DNA from: Chitinophaga polysaccharea
GTDB lineage: Bacteria; Bacteroidota; Bacteroidia; Chitinophagales; Chitinophagaceae
Assembly (NCBI RefSeq): GCF_007829335.1
Contig: NZ_VIWO01000002.1
Span: 124,001-188,000 of the forward strand
Reading direction: 5' to 3'
DNA: 64,000 bases
Of this stretch, positions 34,093 to 42,890 are shown piece after piece. Both the position numbers and the translations under genes were made by a program. The notes beneath the pieces were generated by a model. The model searched no databases. It was not told the origin of the DNA and saw nothing but the letters and a program-made list of their open reading frames with translations. Within the stretch, counting starts at the first letter, position 1; each line of letters begins with the position of its first letter.

Positions 34093-34545
34093 CTACTTCT
34101 TTTTTACATTCACCGCATTCAGCCCTTTAGGGCCTCTTTCCACTTCAAAGGACACGCGGTCTCTTTCTTTAATCGGCCCGGCCAACTGGTTAATGTGTAC
34201 GAATACACTATCCTGTGTTTCCTGGTCAATAATGAATCCATAACCTTTGGACTCGTTGAAGAATTTTACCACTCCGCTACGTTCGGTATTAACGGGGTCG
34301 GAAGGCTGCTGCTTGGGGGCGCCTATCTGGATGTCCTCCAGTTTAATTTCCACTTTCTTGTTCGGATCAGGAGGGGTAGAAGTCAAATTCCCGTTTTCAT
34401 CGAGATAAGCCATCATGTCTTCCAGGCCCTTTCCTTTTCCGCTGTTAGCTTTCCGCTCTTCCTTTCTCTCTGCCTTTTCCTGGCGCTGTTGCTTCTTTCT
34501 CTTTTCTAATTCTTTTTTGCCACCTGTTTCCTGAGATTTGGCCAT
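34093..34545 (-). CDS. Cold-shock-domain protein with basic N-terminal extension
   Basis: This 150-residue protein has a C-terminal cold-shock domain (SGVVKFFNESKGYGFI and DSVFVHINQLA, the RNP-like motifs) at residues about 87-148. The first 85 residues are highly charged and Lys/Arg/Glu-rich, probably disordered or helical. The layout is common in Bacteroidota. It should bind single-stranded RNA or DNA in the cytoplasm. It is transcribed alone, with a 257-nt AT-rich leader region separating it from the divergent protease gene. Confidence 0.9.
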   Translation of the reverse strand: MAKSQETGGKKELEKRKKQQRQEKAERKEERKANSGKGKGLEDMMAYLDENGNLTSTPPDPNKKVEIKLEDIQIGAPKQQPSDPVNTERSGVVKFFNESKGYGFIIDQETQDSVFVHINQLAGPIKERDRVSFEVERGPKGLNAVNVKKK

Positions 34546-34811
34546 ATGTTACATATAAATTTTTGGTACGGCATAAAGATCGGGTTTTTTTAGCTATGCT
34601 GGTAGAAATATCCAGTATAATCCTGCGCTGTTGAGTTACCCTGTGTCCCCTGCATAGAATGCATTATCCTGCCAAATCACCGGTGATACCAAATATGGGA
34701 TTTTAACGGGTTGTTTTACCGGATTTACATAGATTAGTAAACAGGTTTTAATCCTGCAACACCGGAACCACTACCAACGGCTGCCGGTGTCACCAATCTA
34801 AAATGCTTATG

Positions 34812-37800
34812 ATGAAAACAACAGCCCTGATCTTTCTGGCCGCTATGGCGGGAAAACAGACCATGGCACAGGTAGATGCCGGCCTATTCCGCTATCCCGA
34901 TGTGTCCAGTTCCCAGATCGCATTTTCCTATGCAAATGATATCTGGATTGTCCCCAAAACCGGCGGCACTGCTATCAAACTGATTTCCCCGCCCGGCGTG
35001 GAGACCTTCCCCAAATTTTCGCCCGATGGCAGCAAACTGGCTTACAGCGCTAATTACGACGGCAACACCGACGTGTATGTATTGCCCGTGGCCGGTGGGA
35101 TACCGTTGCGGCTTACCCAATACGGCGGCGCCGACCGGGTGGTCGACTGGACGCAGGACGGCAAACAGGTACTCTTTGCGTCCGGCAGGGAAAGTACCAA
35201 GGAACGCTTTAACCAGTTCTATACCATCCCCGAAACCGGCGGTGCCCCGGTGAAACTGCCGCTGGCCTACGCCGAGTTCGGCTCCTGGTCGCCCGACGGT
35301 AACCGCATCGCAGTAACCACCCGTACCCAAAGCTTCTCCAACTGGAAAAGATACCGGGGCGGCATGAAAGCAGATATCCATATTTTCGATTTTAATAAAC
35401 AACAGTCCGAAAACATTTCCAACAAAAGTGAAACCAGCGACGAGTTCCCCATGTGGTATAAAAATTATATCTATTTCCTTTCGGACCGGGGCGACGAGAA
35501 ACGGATGAACCTATGGCGCTACGATGCCAACACGAAAGCCAGTATACAGGTAACTCACTATAAGGACTACGACGTACATTTTCCCTCTATAGGGCCAGCT
35601 GACATTGTGTATGAGGCCAATGGGAAATTATACCTCCTGTCGCTCGGTAATGAACAAACCACGGAAGTAAAAATCAACATCAGTACCGACCTGGCAAGCC
35701 TGAAGCCGCGTACGGTACATCCTGGCGGCCTTATACAATCTTCATCCATCAGCCCCGACGGACAGCGCGCCCTGATCAGCGCCCGGGGCGATATATTTTC
35801 AGTGCCCGCCAACAGTGGGTATATCAAAGACCTTTCCCGCACCAGCGGTGTAGCAGAGCGTTACCCCGTATGGTCGCCTGATGGCAAAAATATCGCCTGG
35901 TGGAGCGATAAATCCGGGGAATATGAACTCTGGCTGGCGCCTGCCGGCAAGGAAAACGAAGCGCGTCAGGTCACCCATTACGGCCCCGGCTTCCGCTTCC
36001 GTCCTTATTGGTCGCCCAATGGAAAACAGATTGCCTTCATCGACCAGATGATGAAAATATTTGTACTTGATGTTACTACGGGCAAAACCACCGAGGTAGA
36101 CAAAGCCCTGCATTATTCCCCCGATGTATTTGAAACATTCCGCTTCAGCTGGACGCCCGACAGCCGCTGGTTAACATATAGCCGCGACCTGGAAAACGGG
36201 CATGAAGCCGTTTTTCTCTTCGATACCAAAGATAACCAACGCCACCAGGTAACCAGCGGCTTTTATGACTGCAACCGCCCCATATTTGATGAAAGCGGAA
36301 AATACCTGTACCTGTTCACCAACCAGTCTTTCAAGCCTACCTACAGTAGTATAGATAATACTTTTATTTATGCTAACAGCACCCTCATTGGGGTGATAGG
36401 GCTGAAAAAAGAAACCCCGTCTTTGCTGGCTACCCGCAATGATGCAGTAGACATGAAAGAAGATAAAAAGGAATCCTCCGCACCCGCAAAGGATAAAGAC
36501 AAGCACAAGAAAGAGAAGGACAAGAAAGGGGACGACAAGAAAGAAAAGCCTGGTGCCGGAAAACCAGCGGCCACCACAATTGATCTCGACAACATGGAGG
36601 CCAGGATGATATTGCTGCCGGTGCCCGGAGGCAACTATTCCCGCCTGGGGGCCGCCAAAGGGAAAATCCTGTTTCTCACCACTGGCATGCCCGACGAAGA
36701 TGAAGGAAACGGCGAAAGCACATTGCAATACTATGATATCGCTACCCGCCAGGTAAAAACCATTATCAAAAATCCGGGTCAGTACGAGCTTTCCGCCGAT
36801 GGTAATAAAATACTGGTCAACAACGGTCCCTATGGCGTAATCGATGTAGCTGAAAATCAGAAAATAGATACGGCTATGCGTGTTGGCGAAATGACCATGA
36901 CTGTACAACCCATGGAAGAATGGAAGCAACTGTTTATGGATACCTGGCGCATGGAACGGGATTTCTTTTACGATCCGCATATGCACGGAGTAGACTGGAA
37001 TGGCGTAAAAGATAAATACCTGCGCCTGTTGGAAGGCGCCCGCACCCGCGATGAAGTCAGCTTCGTGATCCGCGAAGTGCTCGGCGAAATAAGTTCCTCG
37101 CATACCTACAATATGGCAGGCGACGTAGAAAATGCCAAAACAGAAAATGTGGGTTACCTGGGCGTCGACTGGCAAGCCGATGGTCAGTATTATAAAATAA
37201 AAAGAATTATCCGCGGCGCTCCGTGGAATGGAGAAGTGCGCAACCCGCTGGATGAACCCGGCGTAAACATCCATGAAGGAGATTATATACTGGCGGTGAA
37301 TGGCGTGCCGCTCACCACCGCACAGGAACCCTATGCCGGGTTCCAGGCCCTGGCTGGGAAGGCGGTGGAACTCACCTACAACAGCAGGCCTGCTATGGAA
37401 GGTGCTAAAACAGCTATCGTTACCACTATGGGCAGGGAATACCGTCTGCGTCACCTGGCCTGGATAGAAAGTAACCGTAAACGGATTGCGGATGCCACCA
37501 ACAACCAGGTAGGATATATCTATGTGCCCAGCACTGGCTGGGATGGGCAGGATGAGTTGATCCGTCAGTTCAACGCGCAATGGGATAAAGGCGCGCTCAT
37601 TATCGATGAACGCTTCAATAATGGCGGACAAATCCCCGATCGCTTTATAGAAATGCTCAACCGCAAACCTCTCGCTTACTGGGCCACCCGCAGCGGTACA
37701 CCGCAGCCATGGCCTATGTATGCCAACTTTGGCCCCAAGGTAATGCTCATCAACGGCTGGAGTGGCTCTGGGGGAGATGCATTCCCCGACTACTTCCGTA

Positions 37801-38102
37801 AAGCAGGACTGGGGCCTATTATTGGTACACGCACCTGGGGCGGATTAATAGGCATTAGTAATACACCACCGCTGATAGATGGAGGTGTGATAACCATACC
37901 CAATTTTCGCATGTTTAACCCGGATGGAACCTGGTTTCGCGAAGGCCACGGCGTAGATCCAGATATCCCGGTAGATGAAAACCTCGGGGATATGGCCAAA
38001 GGAGTGGATCCGCAGATAGAACGCGCCATTACAGAAATAAAAAATCTCCTGCAGACCAAAGGCTATAACGCGCCCGCACAGCCGCCTTATGAAGTGAGGT
38101 AA
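34812..38102 (+). CDS. Tricorn-like S41 peptidase (PD40 propeller, PDZ, S41)
   Basis: This 1096-residue exported protein has a signal peptide (MKTTALIFLAAMAGKQTMAQ). Repeated WD40-like beta-propeller blades of the PD40/TolB type fill residues about 20-520 (FPKFSPDGSKLAYSANYDGN). A Lys/Asp/Glu-rich low-complexity stretch of about 40 residues, a second propeller part, a core domain, a PDZ-like domain (HEGDYILAVNGVPLTT) and an S41 catalytic domain with NGWSGSGGDAFPDYFRK follow; candidate serines are 984 and 986. It should trim peptides in the periplasm. The first codons may include an upstream ATG at 34803. It is transcribed alone and followed by a terminator. Confidence 0.93.
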   Translation: MKTTALIFLAAMAGKQTMAQVDAGLFRYPDVSSSQIAFSYANDIWIVPKTGGTAIKLISPPGVETFPKFSPDGSKLAYSANYDGNTDVYVLPVAGGIPLRLTQYGGADRVVDWTQDGKQVLFASGRESTKERFNQFYTIPETGGAPVKLPLAYAEFGSWSPDGNRIAVTTRTQSFSNWKRYRGGMKADIHIFDFNKQQSENISNKSETSDEFPMWYKNYIYFLSDRGDEKRMNLWRYDANTKASIQVTHYKDYDVHFPSIGPADIVYEANGKLYLLSLGNEQTTEVKINISTDLASLKPRTVHPGGLIQSSSISPDGQRALISARGDIFSVPANSGYIKDLSRTSGVAERYPVWSPDGKNIAWWSDKSGEYELWLAPAGKENEARQVTHYGPGFRFRPYWSPNGKQIAFIDQMMKIFVLDVTTGKTTEVDKALHYSPDVFETFRFSWTPDSRWLTYSRDLENGHEAVFLFDTKDNQRHQVTSGFYDCNRPIFDESGKYLYLFTNQSFKPTYSSIDNTFIYANSTLIGVIGLKKETPSLLATRNDAVDMKEDKKESSAPAKDKDKHKKEKDKKGDDKKEKPGAGKPAATTIDLDNMEARMILLPVPGGNYSRLGAAKGKILFLTTGMPDEDEGNGESTLQYYDIATRQVKTIIKNPGQYELSADGNKILVNNGPYGVIDVAENQKIDTAMRVGEMTMTVQPMEEWKQLFMDTWRMERDFFYDPHMHGVDWNGVKDKYLRLLEGARTRDEVSFVIREVLGEISSSHTYNMAGDVENAKTENVGYLGVDWQADGQYYKIKRIIRGAPWNGEVRNPLDEPGVNIHEGDYILAVNGVPLTTAQEPYAGFQALAGKAVELTYNSRPAMEGAKTAIVTTMGREYRLRHLAWIESNRKRIADATNNQVGYIYVPSTGWDGQDELIRQFNAQWDKGALIIDERFNNGGQIPDRFIEMLNRKPLAYWATRSGTPQPWPMYANFGPKVMLINGWSGSGGDAFPDYFRKAGLGPIIGTRTWGGLIGISNTPPLIDGGVITIPNFRMFNPDGTWFREGHGVDPDIPVDENLGDMAKGVDPQIERAITEIKNLLQTKGYNAPAQPPYEVR

Positions 38103-38121
38103 AGTTTTTTATGTAAAATAA

Positions 38122-38163
38122 CAAAGGAGCAAAGTGGTAATTTTTTACTGCTTTGCTCCTTTG
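38122..38163 (+). terminator. Terminator of the tricorn-like gene
   Basis: Perfect 13-bp arms CAAAGGAGCAAAG (38122-38134) and CTTTGCTCCTTTG (38151-38163) are joined by a 16-nt AT-rich loop. Downstream is CTTGTTTG. It starts 20 nt after the stop. Confidence 0.8.
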
Positions 38164-38220
38164 CTTGTTTGTTGCGCTGCGAGATCAGACAACCGTTGCA
38201 AAATCGTATCGCCCCAGTGA

Positions 38221-38439
38221 CAATCATCTCTTTTTGCGGCTGAAAAGCCGGTGCCGCAGGTGATTGCGCTCTACAGGGAATCGTTTGATACCGGGTATCA
38301 GCAGGTCGTCCAGATCAAAAGAAATGATAACGGCCATCATTATATGCTGGCCACTAAGATACCGAACCCCGTGGATATAACAACGTTGTCTGCCCGGCTC
38401 CATAGGAGCTCGAAGCAGACAAAGTATATTTTAATATAA
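38221..38439 (+). pseudogene. Orphan coding-like fragment
   Basis: A 72-codon frame has a convincing residue pattern (AEKPVPQVIALYRESFDTGY, then KRNDNGHHYMLATKI). It is bounded upstream by a stop at 38218 and has no ATG before the meaningful part; a GTG at 38251 would be the only start. It looks like the tail of a lost gene. No family was recognised. The rest of the gap 38103-38448 holds only the terminator. Confidence 0.3.
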
Positions 38440-38448
38440 TCGTTTCCG

Positions 38449-39429
38449 TTAGCGACGTGCAGGTTTGAAATTCCACCGGAGACCACCGCTGAAAAAATAA
38501 TTCGTAGCCAGGCGATGTGGATGCTGTTTATCAAACATATGCGACAAATCTTTTTCCTGGAAAGACACTTCATTCAGGAGGGTAGCGCCAGCAGAGGCCA
38601 CAAAATCGATATGTTTGTTCAGGTGCCAGGTATTTTCCAGGCCTATACTCACCTCTGTTTGTCCCATCATTCTTTTGTTGTTTTGCTGGTTTTCTACGTC
38701 GTAAGCGGCGCCACGCATACGGAAAGCAAGGCCGAGATCAGTATATTTATTCAGCGTGGTGGACACACTGATTTTTTCAGGGAAATTAATATCTATCCTA
38801 TACTTGTTATCTGTTTGCCATCTTACCATGAAGGCAGGAAGTACCATTGGCGTACCAAAGGAATTGGTCAGCATAGCCCCTATGCCATAGGAGAAGCGAC
38901 GATTCACCTGTTTCACAAATAAAACGCCTCCATTCACAAAGAAATCTTTCTCATCAACCTTCACGAGATCGGTGTAAATGCCGGCTGAAAGCAGCGCCAC
39001 CAGCGACCAGCGCCGGTTAATATTGCGGTAATGCTGCAGTGCCAGTTGGGCACCCAGCAACTCTTCCGGGAAGATGTTGTGTTCATAATCCTTGTTGGTG
39101 AATTTGGTGTAGCTGCCTGAAGCCGCCAGGGACCAGTTTCTTACCTTACCGGTAATGGTGTCAACACGACTGCTGAGTGAAAAGATAGCACCAAAATTAT
39201 AACGTACCTGCGAAGAAGTAGCATGTGTTTTTACGCTGTCTTCCGGGCGGATATAACGCGATGCAGGTAAATAATCTACGCTGAATCCAATGCCGGGTCC
39301 ATTGAGGGAAGCCGCGCCCAGCTGGGCAAAGAGACGTTGAGCGGGAGCAAAGGTGAATATGGCCACTAATAAATAAAGTGATTTTTTTTGCTTGCGCAGT
39401 TGCAGGTGTTTTGATGTGTAACCCATCAT
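38449..39429 (-). CDS. Outer-membrane barrel protein, DUF6268-like
   Basis: This 326-residue protein has a basic start and hydrophobic segment (KKSLYLLVAIFTFAPAQRLF, then AQ), so it is exported. The body is a series of amphipathic strands (GIGFSVDYLPASRYI, RWSLVALLSAGIYTDL, RFSYGIGAMLTNSFGTP) and ends FFSGGLRWNFKP with an aromatic near the terminus. This is the layout of the DUF6268 outer-membrane family, whose role is unknown. Starts at 39429 and 39426 are both possible. It lies downstream of the fabF-like gene on the same strand but is separated by a terminator. Confidence 0.7.
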   Translation of the reverse strand: MMGYTSKHLQLRKQKKSLYLLVAIFTFAPAQRLFAQLGAASLNGPGIGFSVDYLPASRYIRPEDSVKTHATSSQVRYNFGAIFSLSSRVDTITGKVRNWSLAASGSYTKFTNKDYEHNIFPEELLGAQLALQHYRNINRRWSLVALLSAGIYTDLVKVDEKDFFVNGGVLFVKQVNRRFSYGIGAMLTNSFGTPMVLPAFMVRWQTDNKYRIDINFPEKISVSTTLNKYTDLGLAFRMRGAAYDVENQQNNKRMMGQTEVSIGLENTWHLNKHIDFVASAGATLLNEVSFQEKDLSHMFDKQHPHRLATNYFFSGGLRWNFKPARR

Positions 39430-39545
39430 GATGGTCTTTTTTTTAGTATGTTTTTTTAAACTACATGAGGAAGACAGCATGACCGGGACATACCCCTACG
39501 CTTTTTTAAAAATTAATTTTAACGAAGCAGTTGATAAAAAATAAA

Positions 39546-39572
39546 GGGCGGTCGTCACAAAAACGACCGCCC
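39546..39572 (-). terminator. Terminator after the FabF gene
   Basis: Perfect 10-bp arms GGGCGGTCGT and ACGACCGCCC with a 7-nt loop are followed on the minus strand by TTTATTTTTTATC. It begins 24 nt after the stop at 39596. Confidence 0.85.
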
Positions 39573-39595
39573 GGGTATTATAGGTAAGTTTTTAA

Positions 39596-40837
39596 TTATA
39601 TTTTTCGGAAGACGACAATACCATTGTGGCCGCCGAATCCAAAGGTATTGCTCATGGCTACCGACACTGGTTTTTCTATAGCGTTGGTCAGCACTATCTG
39701 CGTTCCTGCGGGAATAGCAGGATCCAGTTGTTGGGTGTTGATGGTGGGAGGGATGATACCCTGCTGTATGCTCATCACGCTGGCAATAGCTTCTATGGCG
39801 CCCGCTGCGCCCAATAAGTGCCCCGTCATGGATTTGGTAGCGCTGATATGCAGGTGTGCAGGCGCTGCTCCAAATAATTTACCAATAGCAGCTATTTCGC
39901 TCAGGTCGCCCACCGGAGTTGAGGTGGCATGGGCATTTAGGTAATCAACGGAAGATTTATCGAGCCCCGCATCTTCGAGGGCCTGCTGCATGGCACGGAA
40001 AGCGCCCAGTCCTTCGGGATGCGTAGCGGTCATGTGATAGGCATCTGCTGTCATTGCGGCCCCTGCCACTTCTGCGTAAATATGCGCGCCCCTGGCCTTC
40101 GCATGTTCGTACTCTTCCAGTATCAGCGCGCCGGCGCCTTCTCCCATCACAAATCCGTCGCGATCCACATCAAAAGGCCTCGAAGCGGCAGTCGGATCAT
40201 CATTGCGGACCGACATGGCCTTCATCGCACAAAATCCACCTACGGAGGCCGGCGTGATGGGCGCTTCAGAACCGCCTGTTACAATAACTTTGGCCTTGCC
40301 CAGCCGGATGTAATTTAAGGCATCCATGATGGCCGTATTGGACGTGGAGCAGGCAGATACAGTGGTATAGTTGATGCCCATCAGCCGGTGCTTAATAGAA
40401 ATCATTCCTGAAGCCATATTCGTAATCAGCTTGGGAACGAAATAGGGACTGAAGCGCGGGTTAAAATCGCCGGACACATATTCGGTCACCTGCTCTTCGA
40501 ATGTCTGCATACCGCCCTGTCCCGAGCCCCAGATAACCCCGGTGTCGAAAGGGTCCATGTTATTGAAATCCAGTCCGCTGTCGCGAATGGCCTGATCAGC
40601 AGCTACCAGTGCATATTGCGTAAATGGATCGGTTTTCCGGAGTTCGGCCTTATCCAGCAACGCGCTGGCATCAAATCCTGTCAGTTCATGGGCAAACCGG
40701 GTACGGAACCGGCTGGCATCAAAATGGGTGATGGTGGCAGCACCACTTTTCCCATTCACCAGGTTATTCCAGAAAGTGGCAACATCATTCCCTATTGGCG
40801 ACACGGCGCCCATGCCTGTTATGACAACTCTTTTCAT
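39596..40837 (-). CDS. fabF: 3-oxoacyl-ACP synthase II (KAS II)
   Basis: This 413-residue thiolase-fold condensing enzyme has Cys163 in VSACSTSN, His303 in LNAHATSTPVGD and His340 in MTGHLLGAAGA, the full Cys-His-His triad at the positions usual for FabF. It begins MKRVVITGMGAVSPIGNDV. It elongates acyl-ACP with malonyl-ACP in fatty acid synthesis. The TetR gene sits 6 nt upstream on the same strand, so this is a regulated, probably accessory copy rather than the housekeeping one, which usually neighbours acpP. That last point is inference. Confidence 0.93.
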   Translation of the reverse strand: MKRVVITGMGAVSPIGNDVATFWNNLVNGKSGAATITHFDASRFRTRFAHELTGFDASALLDKAELRKTDPFTQYALVAADQAIRDSGLDFNNMDPFDTGVIWGSGQGGMQTFEEQVTEYVSGDFNPRFSPYFVPKLITNMASGMISIKHRLMGINYTTVSACSTSNTAIMDALNYIRLGKAKVIVTGGSEAPITPASVGGFCAMKAMSVRNDDPTAASRPFDVDRDGFVMGEGAGALILEEYEHAKARGAHIYAEVAGAAMTADAYHMTATHPEGLGAFRAMQQALEDAGLDKSSVDYLNAHATSTPVGDLSEIAAIGKLFGAAPAHLHISATKSMTGHLLGAAGAIEAIASVMSIQQGIIPPTINTQQLDPAIPAGTQIVLTNAIEKPVSVAMSNTFGFGGHNGIVVFRKI

Positions 40838-40843
40838 AGTTAG

Positions 40844-41401
40844 CTATTTTTGACAAATATCTTCCAGCAGTTGATCTGCGATCCGGTGAAAGGCAGATGG
40901 GCCCATCACGCGGGACAGCAGCAGGGAAGACTGTAAATTAGATATGATCATCAGCGCGCGCGCATCGGCGTCGCCTTTAAAGTGAAGACGTTTGTTTTTA
41001 CGACCCTGCTCCAGGCAATTGGTCAGCCATTGCAGAATGATGCTGCCCATCTCCTGTACCTTGGCCTGCATGTCGGGCGCCAATGTTTCAAAATCGGTAG
41101 CCAGTGAACCCATCAGGCAGATGTTACCCTCACTGTTGTAGCGCCGGAATATATCGAATAACCGCGACAGCTGCTCATCTTCGGGCAGGTGGGCCCATTT
41201 GCCCGTGTTGCTGGTGAATAGCGCAATTTCATGGGCTACTACCTCTATGCCTAAATCGGCTTTCGCCGGAAAGTGATAGTGTACCGCTGCGTTTTTAATG
41301 TCCAACGGTGCTGAAATGTCTTTGTAGCTGAAGGCATTGAATCCCTTGGTTCTTACCAGCCTGTCGGCCATGGATACGATTTTATCTTTTGTGCCCGCCA
41401 T
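40844..41401 (-). CDS. TetR-family regulator (autoregulated with fabF)
   Basis: This 185-residue protein has an N-terminal TetR helix-turn-helix (MADRLVRTKGFNAFSYKDIS, then NAAVHYHFPAKADLGIEV) and an all-helical ligand-binding C-terminus. The stop lies 6 nt before the fabF ATG, so the two form an operon. Its promoter carries a 20-nt palindrome exactly between the -33 and -7 boxes (41423-41454), a strong sign of autorepression. By analogy with FabR/FadR-type systems the ligand might be an acyl compound, but nothing in the sequence proves that. Confidence 0.9.
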   Translation of the reverse strand: MAGTKDKIVSMADRLVRTKGFNAFSYKDISAPLDIKNAAVHYHFPAKADLGIEVVAHEIALFTSNTGKWAHLPEDEQLSRLFDIFRRYNSEGNICLMGSLATDFETLAPDMQAKVQEMGSIILQWLTNCLEQGRKNKRLHFKGDADARALMIISNLQSSLLLSRVMGPSAFHRIADQLLEDICQK

Positions 41402-41422
41402 ATTTTTTGCCTTTTGGCCGCG

Positions 41423-41454
41423 TAAAGATACTTACTTAGTAGTAAGTAAGCAAA
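41423..41454 (-). promoter_or_regulatory. TetR promoter with operator filling the spacer
   Basis: On the minus strand TTTG (41454-41451) is the -33 box and TATCTTTA (41430-41423) is a 7/8 match to the -7 consensus. The 20-nt spacer is itself the palindrome CTTACTTA (41431-41438), 4-nt centre, TAAGTAAG (41443-41450). Start codon at 41401. Confidence 0.8.
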
Positions 41455-41889
41455 TCAAATTTTTTCTGTCAGCAAAGTAGCCAGCGCCTGGATTGTTTTC
41501 CCGGAGAACAAGTGCAGCTTCAGGGGAAGCTTTTCACCACCTTTCATTAATAACGTGAGCCGGTATATGGTGCCTTGCTGACTGGTATACGTCAGTAATT
41601 CAATATCTGAGATATCGCGGTAATAATAAGTAGTAGCCTGGCGCCGCAGGTTTTGGGTAGTCATGCATTCGGGGTAAACGTCCAGGTAACAAACGCTGCT
41701 GGATTTGAAAAAAGAATCATAACAATACCAGCCGATCCCTCCCAGGTACAGCACTACGAATACCATTTCCGGTATCTCATAGTTGAGATTGGGCACCAGG
41801 TACCAGTACAAAGTGTACATCACCCCGGTGAAAATAAAGAACAGCAACATAGAATGATAAAGGCGGAAGGAGTAATGCTGTTCTTTCAT
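41455..41889 (-). CDS. Small membrane protein, PH-domain-like
   Basis: This 144-residue protein starts with two hydrophobic segments (SMLLFFIFTGVMYTLYWYL, then MVFVVLYLGGIGWYCY). A soluble beta-rich part follows (CMTTQNLRRQATTYYYRDIS, then YRLTLLMKGGEKLPLKLHLF), reminiscent of bacterial PH-like membrane proteins. Function unknown. It lies 2 nt downstream of another small membrane-anchored protein gene and is probably co-transcribed with it. Confidence 0.65.
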   Translation of the reverse strand: MKEQHYSFRLYHSMLLFFIFTGVMYTLYWYLVPNLNYEIPEMVFVVLYLGGIGWYCYDSFFKSSSVCYLDVYPECMTTQNLRRQATTYYYRDISDIELLTYTSQQGTIYRLTLLMKGGEKLPLKLHLFSGKTIQALATLLTEKI

Positions 41890-41891
41890 TT

Positions 41892-42365
41892 TTACTCATG
41901 TGTTGACTGGGCCAGGATCTCAGGTATAATGGAGTCCTTGTAAAATTTTTCCGCTTCTTTGGGCAAACCTGCCAGTGGCTCGCAATAGATCTTGTTATTT
42001 TGTTTGTTTTCAAAACCTGCAAAGGTAAAGTTGCCATACTCCGGGAAATTGAGGTTGAAGGAGAAATTGGCGTAGGTTTCATTGCGGGCAATTACATAGA
42101 AGCGGGTTTTGCTGAATTTCACGCCAATCCGGTGCGGTCCCCGGGTAACCCTGATAGCGCCCGTGGGAAATGTGGTGCGTACGTCCAGGCTGTCGATGTG
42201 GGTAATCTCGAGGTTATTGCCAGTATACAGTGTAACAGTGCTGTCGCCCTTAGCAAGGCGTCCCAGCTTCCTGATATTGCTACGTCCTTTGATTTCCTTT
42301 TGTGCCAGCACAAATAGCCCCAGCAGCAGTAAAGCAATATAGATGATGTTTCGTAGCAGTTTCAT
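41892..42365 (-). CDS. Membrane-anchored hypothetical protein
   Basis: This 157-residue protein has one N-terminal hydrophobic helix (NIIYIALLLLGLFVLAQKE) followed by a beta-rich soluble region (VTLYTGNNLEITHIDSLDV, then RTRFYVIARNETY-like strands and NFPEYGNFTFAGFENKQ). No known family was recognised. It is the first of a tight two-gene pair with the PH-like membrane protein, which suggests the two work together at the inner membrane. Confidence 0.6.
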   Translation of the reverse strand: MKLLRNIIYIALLLLGLFVLAQKEIKGRSNIRKLGRLAKGDSTVTLYTGNNLEITHIDSLDVRTTFPTGAIRVTRGPHRIGVKFSKTRFYVIARNETYANFSFNLNFPEYGNFTFAGFENKQNNKIYCEPLAGLPKEAEKFYKDSIIPEILAQSTHE

Positions 42366-42506
42366 ACATACAGATGGTTAAAATCTGCCGCTAAGCTACA
42401 CACCGCGAGGTATCCGTGATAGATACAATACATATTCGCGGCCAATGGCCTTATATTCGCCCGGTTTGCCGGGATACGCGCTTTCCCTGTTTGGTTCGCC
42501 GGCGTC

Positions 42507-42526
42507 TACGGGACACATGTCCCGTA
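42507..42526. other. Perfect short palindrome downstream of GIY-YIG gene
   Basis: Arms TACGGGACA and TGTCCCGTA with a 2-nt centre lie 10 nt beyond the stop at 42536. There is no T tract on either side, so a protein-binding site or weak terminator are both possible. Confidence 0.35.
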
Positions 42527-42535
42527 AGTCAGATA

Positions 42536-42886
42536 CTATTTTTTATGATAACCTTTTTCGCCGTATGGCGCCAGTTCCAGCATCACCAACTGCTCCAGGA
42601 CTTTAACATCTTTGCGGTGGTCTGACCCCGGCTCAACAGACTCTTTCAGTACTTCTACGATCTCGTAAACGAAACCTTCTTCGCCGTACGTCAGCCAGTC
42701 GCGCTGTAAGGCTTCGTTGGCGTGATTCCCGGATTTTAACTGTATCCGCAGCGAGTTCCAGGCCCTGTCCAGGTCCATACTGCTGCCAACAAATACTTTA
42801 TTGTTGTGCTTATTACGCAACTGGTATACGCCTTTCGGGAAGGTCATTTCTTTGTATACCTGCTTCAGTGCTTTCTTCGATGACAT
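42536..42886 (-). CDS. GIY-YIG-domain protein
   Basis: This 116-residue protein shows a GIY-YIG nuclease core: GVYQLRNKHNNKVFVGSSMD, where the YQL/VGS strands take the place of GIY and YIG, then LDRAWNSLRIQLKSGNHANE. A glutamate-containing helix follows near VLEQLVMLELAPYGEKGY. It has the length of the stand-alone group found in many Bacteroidota. The deviation from the canonical GIY and YIG triplets makes nuclease activity uncertain. It follows the TetR gene by 4 nt and so may be controlled by it. Confidence 0.75.
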   Translation of the reverse strand: MSSKKALKQVYKEMTFPKGVYQLRNKHNNKVFVGSSMDLDRAWNSLRIQLKSGNHANEALQRDWLTYGEEGFVYEIVEVLKESVEPGSDHRKDVKVLEQLVMLELAPYGEKGYHKK

Positions 42887-42890
42887 GGTG

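Noticed and set aside
36171..37631. A 486-codon minus-strand frame
   Set aside because: It is entirely antisense to the tricorn-like protease gene, whose domains are clear.
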